Below are positions 55,105-64,000 of a stretch of DNA of 64,000 nt, piece after piece. Source of the stretch: Mytilisepta virgata (lineage: Eukaryota; Mollusca; Bivalvia; Mytilida; Mytilidae); NCBI GenBank assembly GCA_028015205.1, contig CM051508.1, positions 13,968,001 to 14,032,000 on the forward strand. The letters are read 5' to 3'. The translations under genes and the position numbers were made by a program. Under the pieces are notes generated by a model that was given only the letters and a program-made list of their open reading frames with translations, made no database searches and was not told the DNA's origin. Position 1 is the first letter of the stretch. Every line of letters begins with the position of its first letter.

Positions 55105-55310
55105 GCTGCGTATGATTTTCGACAAAAACCTCAAGAAAATGTAGTTGCTATGTAGTTTACATAGACGTCATTTCGGGACTTCTCTAGTTTATCTTTCCAA
55201 TAACTGTACAAAAAACGGCGAGAATTGCCACGTATGAATTTAATCAGCGGGAAGTGGTGAAAAATATTATGAATTTTAACGCACCGATTAAACACGTCAA
55301 GAATAGCAGA
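55105..55310 (-). mobile_element. MITE M1, non-palindromic half only
   Basis: From 'gattttcgacaaaaacctcaagaaaatg' through TAGACGTCATTTCGGGACTT to AACACGTCAAGAATAGCAGA. It corresponds to 38,620-38,812 and, reversed, 2183-2375. The palindromic half is absent. It is preceded by the complement of the sequence that follows the opposite half at 45.75 kb. Confidence 0.65.
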
Positions 55311-55317
55311 GACAACC

Positions 55318-56165
55318 AACACCATCTAAGGACAGTGACAGAGATATATGCACGAAGGAGATATTCCTTACTATTCACAACATTAAACATTTTTGTGACA
55401 GAAAATTTAAAGTATCAATTTATTAATCAGTATTGAAACACTAGCAACTGAGTCGATGATGTTATATTGCTGATAATATATACTCGCACATCGACAATAA
55501 CTGTATAATTATTGTGTTTAGTCATTTATGCTGTTAATCGTTTGCGTGAAGTAGGAAGCAGTTAATATAATTTGTAACAATACTATTGTTCTAAGGTTGA
55601 GGATTATTGTTTTCATAGGCATAAATTTTGAGAGCGCAAATAAAATCAGTCAGAAAAGGTTGACAATTAGATTCAAATTAACTAAATGGCCAAAAGAATG
55701 AAGCCAAAATCATTTCCGGAAAGAGCATTATCCTATGAAATTACAAGAATTGATACACAGTAATAGATAGCCAACAATTAATCTACACATTCTAATTGAT
55801 GTCAGACAGTGCATAGGAATGAAATAGATTTTTACAGATCATCTCTTTTTTACAGATGATTCTACATTACTAATGATTACCTTTTTACAGTCTGACATGA
55901 GCAGTCCAATAACATTGTGCTTAATCAAAATATAGAGCCTTTAGTTTTCTAACACTTTTAATGATAGATTTAAAATAATTACAGCTTATTTTGATCTGAT
56001 GCTATTGAACGTATTCATCATTACAGCATTTTTCAATCGATTGATCCAGGGATTAAAAAGCACCGTGTTCACGCTAGCCTGAGGTTCTGACATATACAAT
56101 GACTTCCTGGACAGAGGCCGGCTTCCGACAGAAAAGTTACTCAAACAAGGGCATGTTGCTCCTAA
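55318..56165. other. No gene; weak duplicate anchors
   Basis: 55,318-55,452 resembles 43,990-44,120 ('atctaaggacag', 'aaatttaa(a)gtat', 'ctagcaactga'). 55,800-55,965 weakly resembles 16,045-16,215. Nothing else is supported. Confidence 0.35.
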
Positions 56166-56209
56166 GTTGCAGTTATCCTTATTAAAGTTTTATGGACGTC
56201 ATCATGACT

Positions 56210-56508
56210 TGGTTGATAGGTATGAAACAAAAACGTTTCCCTAATGAAAATGGACCTGTTCCATACCTCATATACCGGATTTGATATGGGCAGCATTGTG
56301 AGTGTCCTGCAGGAAGCAGAAATTGCTTATTCTTCCGAAGCACCTGATCCAAGCCCGGTTTTTGGTGGGGTCCATGTTCATGTTTTTAGTTTTAAAGTGT
56401 AGTTTGTGTATTGTTTTGGTCTTGTCTTCGTTATTTTCCGGATATTGTCAGTTGCATAAGATTTCCCCCTCCTTCAAATATCCCTTTGGTATTTCTTGAC
56501 TTTACATA
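56210..56508 (+). repeat. Dispersed repeat R1, longest copy
   Basis: All modules are present from 'ggttgataggtatgaaac' through CATATACCGGATTTGATATG, GAGTGTCCTGCAGGAAGCAG, 'ggtggggtccatgttc', GTTTTGGTCTTGTCTTCGTT and 'ccctccttcaaatatcc' to TTGGTATTTCTTGACTTTAC. It is about 300 bp and probably the 3' part of a longer retroelement. A fragment of the 3' end alone lies reversed at 57,716-57,745. Confidence 0.75.
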
Positions 56509-56509
56509 T

Positions 56510-57450
56510 TTTCTTTTACAAAAGTTTATTAATTGTGAATCAGTAAAATGTAGGTTTATAAAACAGGTAAATTTGTATAAAAGAATCTTTTTGAATTTAT
56601 ATTTCTGTTGCGAAATCTTTTATATCGTTTTTATTGTTACGTATCCTTGTGGCGTTTGTTTGTTGCGTTCAATTGTCGTGACTGTCCTTTGCTTGGTTTA
56701 GAATATACATACTTTGTTCCACTGTTCCTCGCATATGTATTCCTTTGCTGATATACACAACTTTTTGAATGACACTTCGAAAACTGTTTACTAAGATTAC
56801 TTTTTATGGTCAAGCACAATGAAATCATACTACACAAATTCTATAACAAGTACTTGTTAGCACTTAACCACTAAACAATAAGTAGGCATTAAGAACAATT
56901 CTCTGTAAGGATCAGAATAACTGGGATTTTCTTTAAAATTTATACATAAGCAAAACAACATTGGATCATGCTAATAATAAACAAATTTTCTTATAAAAAT
57001 TGTTCTGTTTCCATGGAAACTGAAATCTATTTTTTTTGTCAAAAATTCTCAATTTCCTCAAATTTGAGGAATGAAATTAAGCATTTTCTATGCTACCCAT
57101 GTACACTTTGCAAAACTTAGTATCTAAGAACGGACACAATGCTAGTGCAGCTCGAACTTGGATCCGTCAAACAACACCAATTGCTCCATCGGTTTTGAAA
57201 GTCCGGTATTTTCATAATTTCAGTCTCAATTGACTGTATTTGTTAATTTTCCCTTGGAATCATTAATTGATAGTGATAGCGTAATATACATACAAATGGT
57301 CAAATGAGAGCAAAACCATATTTATGATATAATTAAGAATTTGCATTTCTTGGTTCCCTTCCTTTTTAATCCGATTCTCAAGTAGTTAATCGGTGGCTTC
57401 TTCAGAAATGTTCAAGTATCACCTGATTACAGTTTAAACAATGCAAACTT
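56510..57450. other. No feature seen
   Basis: AT-rich, no supported gene or repeat. The frame at 56,411-56,701 begins inside R1. Confidence 0.4.
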
Positions 57451-57454
57451 CCTT

Positions 57455-57665
57455 CTGGTTTGCATATCAATTGACTTAACAATGTTCTGTCATCTGAACA
57501 TTAATCAGCGCTGTTTTAATTTAGACAAGATTAGCATCTTTTATTCTACAGGGAGTTCAAAATTTCATTATGAAGAAAGGAAGGTTTAAGTAATTACATC
57601 TATAGAGTTAAGTTATTACTCAATGCTGCTGTAATCAGATTGCCAATATCTCTACACGCGGAAAG
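57455..57665 (+). repeat. Ancient segmental duplication, partner of 18,885-19,110
   Basis: 'gcatatcaatt', 'cattaatca', TTTAATTTAGACAAGATTA, 'aaaggaaggttta' and TTGCCAATATCTCTACA in the same order as at 18.9 kb. Confidence 0.6.
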
Positions 57666-57819
57666 TTTTGTAAAACTCTTATGTAATGTATTTGTTTCAC
57701 CCATACTTTGTATGTAAAGTCAAGAAATACCAAAGGGATATATAATGTACTTTCTTGTTCTATGTTATCAATAGTTATACATTCATATTGCAATTGTCCA
57801 AAGTATTCAAATGTGACAA

Positions 57820-58000
57820 ATCAACCAGTTACCTCCCTTAACGAAGTTTTCCAGGGGAGATAATAAAATGACCCCTTTTAGTTCTAATGCTGAAACGGAT
57901 ATACATACGATTATCTCCCACTTTTAACTTGGTTAAGGAAGATAACTCTCTAATGTTTCTCTTTAAAATTTTCAAAACGGATTGTACGTTATAAAAAATT
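57820..58000. repeat. Decayed inverted repeat with 'GGGAGATAA' words
   Basis: CCAGTTACCTCCCTTAACG and 'tggttaaggaagataactct' are roughly inverted about 100 bp apart, with GGGGAGATAATAAAATGACC and 'gattatctcccac' inside. It is probably an old mussel-type MITE. Confidence 0.4.
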
Positions 58001-58685
58001 ATCCAATCATATCTTTCCCAAGCAAACTGACATTAATTACACGTAATATCAAAGGAAAAAATACTGAAAAATAACTATTTGAAAATAGAAAACAAATGTC
58101 CAGAATTATTTTTAAACTCGCCTTGAATTGACAAATTTTAGATAACGAAGACTAAAAACATAGTGTATAGATTAAAACAATTCACATAAGAATTTGAATG
58201 GTATCAAAGGCATTAGAACCTGAACACTGAGGTTTACGAACTGATCTTTCGATTATTTTGGTCAATGATTGTTATTTCATTGCAGATGATAACTATAAGT
58301 ACATGTATTATCCGGTCAAATGTTAGTTCCGTTTATACTATGTAGCAATGTCAGTAAACGCTAGGGGCGCCACTGAGCGGAAACCACAGTTTGTTTACAG
58401 TATACTGGTCCCAAAATAGGCTGGAAAAGGTTGTAATGAAGCGGAATCCAGTTTTCAAATTACTTTCCCCAAAACTGCTCCTCCCAAAACTGATATTGCT
58501 ATACTATGTAAAAATGTAAAATTCTGTCTGATGTTTTTCTATAAAATAAAAGTTGACAAACGAATCAGGATATCATAATAGGAAGAAGAAATTAAGACTA
58601 CTTTATAAAGAAGAAAAATAAGGTAATCGATTTTAATGTTCTATAGATATAATGATTCTGAAAATATCTTAAGATCCTAGAGTAC
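58000..58685. other. No gene seen
   Basis: AT-rich apart from a slightly GC-richer stretch at 58,355-58,400 ('gctaggggcgccactgagcgg'). No supported feature. Confidence 0.4.
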
Positions 58686-58689
58686 ACAC

Positions 58690-58985
58690 ATGGTCTCAGA
58701 TAGATTTCCAATTTGAAATATCTATGGTTCAAAGAAGTGGAGCCAATAACTTATCATTACCTTTATTGTAAATGTTAATCACGAGGAAATTATAGTTAAA
58801 TCCGGAAGTTAAATACTGAAAACACAACAAATTCAAGAAAAGGAACCAAAAGCAACCGAACCATCAAAGACAAGTCATGTTAAGCGGATGTTGAGACATT
58901 TTCGAATCGACAAGTAGATGTTAGAAATGACAGCTGTTTATGTATATTGAGTTTTTGATTATCTTCCATACTGAGTTTACTCTGT
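58690..58985 (+). repeat. Ancient segmental duplication, partner of 20,636-20,935
   Basis: ATGGTTCAAAGAAGTG, 'aaatccggaagt', AAATACTGAAAACACAACAA, 'gacaagtcatgtta' and CGGATGTTGAGACATTTTCG, with the spacing roughly kept. Confidence 0.7.
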
Positions 58986-59209
58986 TTTTCCTGTAATTAT
59001 CTAACGATATCAAATAATGAACGTTATAATACTTTGCTTTGATTGATTGGTATTCCATTGTTGACCTTTCTTGTTATTTAGTTTTTGTTTATTCACATTT
59101 TTTCATGATGCATTTAATCACTACAACGTATTCCTTTGAACAGCAGAGAATATAAAGTCCATGTCGGATTCGTATAATTCTCTTATTAAGTTTTTGTCGC
59201 TTCAGTTTT

Positions 59210-59355
59210 CTATTAAAAACAAAGTCGTATATGCAAGACACAATGCATTTTGATCGACACAAAATATTCAAATTGACAATGGAACAAGCTAAACGAAAAT
59301 AAGTAATACACCTTAGTGACACGGAACAGATTAATGACAAAACTTGTAATCAAGA
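59210..59355 (+). repeat. Ancient segmental duplication, partner of 22,510-22,720
   Basis: AAGTCGTATATGCAAGACAC, 'gcattttgatcgaca', 'aaattgacaatggaac' and 'agattaatgacaaaacttgtaa'. Compared with 22.5 kb about 60 bp are missing between the last two words. Confidence 0.55.
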
Positions 59356-59359
59356 ATTG

Positions 59360-61345
59360 TATACGCCGTATTTCCTTTCTCTTGGTTTTCTACATCTTCA
59401 AAATGTCAAAGAAAACCAACCAAACAAGAGGGAAGTATATCATGTTCTCTCGCAGCCATTCAAAAACGACCAAGAAAAGTTAAGTCGAACATCGGTAACT
59501 GAAATACTCATTTTTTACCAGATTGACTGCAATGTTATGTATCTAAAAATTATTATCTAAGCCAGGACAGTCAATAAAACATGACACTGAAATGAGATAT
59601 TTAGAACCAAAATTGTGTTATAAATGTATTATTTCAATACTGGTAAAACTGATGCGTAAAATTTCATATGTAAATCTAATAAATGTGGACAACGGAAAAG
59701 GTCACCAATAACACACCAATTAGTTAACTCCATACAATCAACAGGTCGTCATAAAAATGATAGCATTACAACACAAGCATAAAAAACAACAGGAATCAGG
59801 TTAGTGCGCTTTGTACACTCACTTAGTTGTGCTAGGGTTATACTTGTATCATGGGTACCCAAAGCCTAATCCGTCCTAAAATTTGTTTGTAGCTATTATA
59901 CGACTTTTTGAAATAGCTTGTGAAATCTATAAATTTGTCATGATTGTGTTAGACGTAATTGTATAGTTATGGAATGCTTTTGTTTAGGACATTTGACTCC
60001 TTTCAAATCAGCGTTTTATTTATATAATCTTTTGCAAATTACTAAATTAAATCGAACAAAACTTATTTCAAAATCAAGGTTGTTTTGCGAGTTCCAAACA
60101 AATGAGAAATTAATTTTTTTTTATGAATATTTTTTCATAAGAATACAGATTTCATAATTTTATGTATTTTGCATTTAAAATTACGTTTTTAATTGGTAAT
60201 GATGTACCATACTTAAGAAAAGGCGACAGTAAAGAAATGTAGAAATCGGAAAAGACCTTTGAGTTGGTTTAGATTTCTAAATATTGTCATATAGTAGGCG
60301 ACCAGCAGTATAAGCTTGCTATTAATTCTTTATAAAAGAAATTTTGAAGACATAATTTAGCAGTCAAAACCAACTGTCAAGATTTTGGCATTTTTCATAA
60401 TTATTTATGATGTTAAAATAGAAATTAGGATGGGAAAACCCGTTCGTAATGTTTTCAAAAAGATTAGTCTATTTACCCTCATTCAAATAAATACAGTCAG
60501 GGAAAACTGCTCAACAAAAAATATTAATTTGGTTCATAAGTGTTTTTCTCGACACTGGCAATATTTTGACTGTTGTATTGGTATTGAAAACATTCCTTTC
60601 AAGTTTCAAACATATTCTATCAGTATTGACCGACTAGTGGTAAAAGAAACGGCTTATTTTCTTTATATTTAATCCTGTCAATTCGTCAAAAATCGATTTG
60701 ATCCGATTGCACTCCGTTTTGCTTGTTTAAAACATCAAAAAAGAAAAATAAAAAGACATCTTTTTGGCGTTACCGGTTGTATACGAAATTTTCGAAATAT
60801 GCGTCAGCTTTGAGATAATTGGCAAATATTATGCAAAGATATGCATGCCATACTTGGTACTTAGCAACGGAAAAAAAGAAGAGTAAATTAGACATTTGGA
60901 GAAACGAATTTATGATGCTGTACTGTTTTAATTATTGTTTGTTTTACATGTTTTGATTCTATCGTGGTCTTCTGTTATCAGTTTATCAGCTGTACGCCTG
61001 ACTAGCATTTATAAGATTAGAAGACTCTTAGTTTTACCCCAGTTCCTCTTTTGCACCCATAAAATCAATTACTTGTTACAAAAAATAAGGAAGTAAGGCC
61101 AGTAGATTTTTATTCAGCAAGTTATAGGTGGCAACCATATATGTGTAATAAAATTGTGATAAAAGTCAATGAATGTCGACTATTAGAACAGCCTTATATC
61201 AATTAATCAAAAACATGTAACACATTTTATGTCTTTAGAAACAACTCTAGGGAATCAATGATGCAATAAAATGATTTTAAGAAATAAAAAATTGCCAACT
61301 ATGCTAAAAAATCCGTTCGAATGATAATTATTTGCATTAAGCATT
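59360..61345. other. No supported gene
   Basis: A 95-codon frame at 60,385-60,672 includes WQYFDCCIGIENIPFKF and looks no different from chance AT-rich translation. A 67-codon frame at 59,357-59,560 likewise. I recognise no domain. They could be checked in transcripts. Confidence 0.35.
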
Positions 61346-61349
61346 TCAA

Positions 61350-61515
61350 TTTTTTACACGTTTTATGACAATTGTAGCAAACAATTAAGAAGATTGCTTT
61401 GAGGGATTGCAGTTGAATATAAGATTACGTTAACACATTTTAGGAAGACAAGAAAATTGCTTTTGCAAATTATGGGCTGATAAATTGTTATAAACTCCTC
61501 AATATTTCATATATT
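61350..61515 (+). repeat. Ancient segmental duplication, partner of 25,840-26,010
   Basis: 'cgttttatgacaattgt', AAACAATTAAGAAGATTGC, 'gattgcagt', 'aagattacgttaacacatttta', 'agacaagaaaattgc' and 'gctgataaat' follow the same order as at 25.9 kb. Confidence 0.6.
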
Positions 61516-61519
61516 ACGA

Positions 61520-62510
61520 AATGTATCAATATACGAATAACAGGAACGCGTAATTTATTACATCGTTATTATCACTGCCCTCTATTAGATAACGTTGTTA
61601 TATTGTAAGAAAATAAAGTCTCTTGTATCAAATTCCTTGAAAAATTGGAAAGTGCTATATTACGTATCGGATAGTCAGAAGGCATCCTTTTTTAGCATAA
61701 AATGGATCAAACGTTACATAAAATAAGACAAGAAGCTGTCATAACAACTTCGTGCGTTTTTAAAGGGCCCGATATTGAGAACATAAAAAAACACAATATT
61801 TATTTTCTTTTTATATTGATGCATGAGGTTTCTGGGATAAAACAGGTAGGGTATCAACATTTATTGTATGATAGAAATGCTACAAAATCTCATTAGGTAA
61901 AAAATGGATATTAAATTCATATAAATTAATTTTTGAATTTCACGGTAGTGGTGCAGAAAATCCACTTTCCCCGTGTTTATTTCACCCAGTTTTTTTAATT
62001 CTAAACTTTTAAAAATTAGTTTGTTTTCAATCCAAAATTCTGGGACATGTTAATTAGTTTGCAAGCAATTTGTACCATTGTTTTGCAATGAAGGCCATAT
62101 TCAGATAAGTAATGTGTTTTTTGTAACTTAATTAATAGTTAATATTAGCAAATCTTAAGATGACACATACCTGATAGATTGTGAAAGGCATTTGATCACG
62201 TTTAGAAAAAAGAGAGAGAAAAAAAAATGGAACATTGCCTTTGCTTGAAAACTCTCTAATACAACTACATGTACGGTCAAATAAAATTCCTTAGTTTCAA
62301 TTCATCTGTCGTAACTAATCTGACATAAAACTTGATAGACACTTTGTCATTTAATTTCGCAATAACTTCTAATAGTACAAACATGAGAGCTTATTTGATG
62401 CTTCAGATCTTCAATTTTTCATTATAAGCCAATAAATCAAGAGAAAATTGATACTCTATAAATATTGGCAAAGAATATGGAAGCAATAAAACACACCGGA
62501 AATGTCAACC
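61520..62510. other. No supported gene
   Basis: The 64-codon frame at 61,702-61,896 has no recognisable domain. No repeat shared with the rest of the window. Confidence 0.35.
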
Positions 62511-62516
62511 AGATAT

Positions 62517-62700
62517 AAATCCAAGGCCAAGGTGATACAAAGACTGGTTGGCTTTATTGAGTTTTTACACCAATTTAATCTATCGTGGAGAAGGTTTGAG
62601 TACCTGGAGAGGTCATCAGGAACCTTGTCAATTAAGATCGGAATTGAGCGAACTTCGCCACGAGCCAGATCCATAACCTCAGCGTTGACAGGCTACTGAT
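62517..62700 (-). mobile_element. SINE-like element (family S2), second copy
   Basis: On the minus strand: AACGCTGAGGTTATGGATCT, 'ggctcgtggcgaagttcgctcaattccgatc', TTGACAAGGTTCCTGATGAC, 'ctctccaggtactcaaaccttctccacgata'. This follows the layout of a bivalve SINE I remember ('gttcgaatccc', 'gtgttcgactccg', 'ctccgggtactccgg', 'cttcctccacc'). The two overlapping frames here (62,456-62,699) are its translations. Related to 15,686-15,880. Confidence 0.5.
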
Positions 62701-62766
62701 CATTAGACATTACATCGAAGTACATATCTATAACATATGTAACCACAGCAAAAGAAGAAGGAGAAG

Positions 62767-62801
<35 letters not shown>
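62767..62801. repeat. Poly-A run
   Basis: An uninterrupted A run following 'gaagaaggagaag'. The adjoining text to 62,870 is A-rich. Confidence 0.85.
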
Positions 62802-62869
62802 AGGCACGAAAAAAAAACTGAACGAAACAGAACAAAAACCGAACAAAAAACAAAAAAATAAATAAATTC

Positions 62870-64000
62870 ATAGCACTCTGTTCTCCATAAAAAGGTAATA
62901 CCATTAGGTTCTCGGTAAGGCTAGACATATTACTATATTACTGAGTGTCACAAGTAGTATTGCAACTAATATCTTTGTTAAAATCTCCGGAGATTTTAAT
63001 AGTTTTGTCTATATATTTCGAATAGCACTTGATATCCTAAAAGTCAACATTGTTAAAACATTTGAAAGCAAAACAGATTCAGCAACGTCACATTTATTTG
63101 TGGTGACGTCATACGTTTAATAAATACAAACAAATTGCACACAAAAATAGACATTCAGCTCTTGTAAAATATTTGAGGAATTTCAACAGTGCAGACGACA
63201 ATAACTAAAAACAAAAGCTAGTGTAAAATTTATGTTTAAAATTAAATATTTTAATTACCCTACGTTTATGGCATCTACAATGTCGTCGTCCGTCGTATAC
63301 ACACTCGTCGGCAGATGCTGGTGCTGGGAGTTTTATTGTTGAAATATATTTTTTTCAAATTTTATGTATAAAAATTCCGCATTGTATGATATATACATGT
63401 ACTGCAAAAAAATCCTTGAAATGCGATTCCAACTACGAATGGCCGACCTATACATTATTATATGATAAGAATGATAAGAATGGAGAAATAAATACAGTCA
63501 GGAATACGTCGCCTATCTTTTTTAAAGATAGTACTTGTTTACTTTCAGTTTAGATGTTAATGAAAAACGACTTGCAGTTTAAATCGAAAACACACACAGA
63601 AAGTAAAGTATACTATAAGATACCAATAATAGCCATTAAAATTTGCAAATGATACAGACGAAAGGAAATAAAGTGAACGTAGAATCCTAAACTTTTACAC
63701 GACAGAATGTGGTATGAAAAAGTGTTCTAAGATAAATTTCTGAATATCAAAATACAATATTCTAGAGCAATTTTAAGGAACAAAAACTAACCTTGAAAAT
63801 GATAAGCTAATACCAAAAACAAAGAAAAAAGTAAAGAAAGGTGAGAGGGACCATACTGTTTAAAGATTCAATAATCTTTAAATATTATCAGATCAGTCTC
63901 TTATATGGATTTTGTGTTGTTTTGTTTTCATTTAAATTTATAATATTTACAATTATAAGATGATGTTAATGGAGCCTATTGATGAAATAGTTTTGAAATT
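62870..64000. other. No feature seen
   Basis: AT-rich to the window end. A short palindrome AAATCTCCGGAGATTT at about 62,982-62,997 is the only structure noticed. Confidence 0.4.

Noticed and set aside
26858..56499. A peptide with FWSCLRCSPEFVSCFDF found in four or five places, suggesting a small gene family.
   Set aside because: It is the forward translation of dispersed repeat R1. Copies are truncated at varying points and on both strands.
60385..60672. 95-codon frame with an aromatic-rich stretch.
   Set aside because: No domain, no splice signals and no conservation that I can see with the duplicated block at 22-26 kb.
725..62801. Homopolymer runs (poly-C, poly-G, several poly-A) as functional signals.
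   Set aside because: They are scattered, without shared context. They are best treated as simple repeats with uncertain length.

Overview
This window looks like non-coding DNA from the nuclear genome of an invertebrate animal, most probably a marine mussel (Mytilidae). It is strongly AT-rich. No reading frame is longer than about 150 codons. Intron-style splice signals, long homopolymer runs, tRNA-headed SINEs and terminal inverted repeat (TIR) elements occur throughout. Several dispersed sequences match families I remember as common in mussel sequence: the module ending GTATTTCTTGACTTTAC, the 'GTCTCTTTGACAC' tail at 18.4 kb, the TTAA-flanked GGTGGTACCCAACAC element, and the 'ACTGATGAG...GCGCATCTGG' block. 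That attribution is from memory and was not searched. The signals are eukaryotic, and operons, Shine-Dalgarno sites and similar bacterial features do not apply.

Layout. 0-6 kb: degenerate local duplications and small MITEs. 6.1-9.8 kb: two head-to-tail copies of a composite MITE, the second split by a 2.85 kb element with TAA target duplications and 17 bp TIRs (PIF/Harbinger type). 10-20 kb: hairpin elements, two more composite MITE copies and old dispersed repeats. 18.9-26 kb: a block whose anchors recur in the same order at 57.4-61.6 kb, so an ancient segmental duplication. 26,199-41,348: a younger direct tandem duplication, unit 1 about 9.5 kb and unit 2 about 5.7 kb. The units differ mainly by mobile insertions, and the matching unit preserves the empty target site. 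The largest insertion, only in unit 1, is a 2.67 kb foldback element (29,145-31,815). Its arms carry 77 bp tandem repeats, a dense array of ACAGAC motifs, and the same hAT-type MITE in mirror image in both arms. 41.3-50.5 kb: repeat-rich intergenic sequence with a diverged third copy of part of the duplicated unit (44.55-45.0 kb) that still contains an open 229 bp exon-like segment, a LINE 3' fragment and a SINE. 50.6-54.3 kb: the best candidate for a real gene, a + strand series of short exons with good splice sites and mostly matching phases, ending at a stop at 54,341; I do not recognise the protein. 54.4-64 kb: a promoter-like patch, MITEs, the second half of the ancient duplication and a SINE.

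The interest of the window lies in the duplication history and the nested elements. Tandem duplication followed by insertions on one side only gives natural before/after pairs for four different elements.
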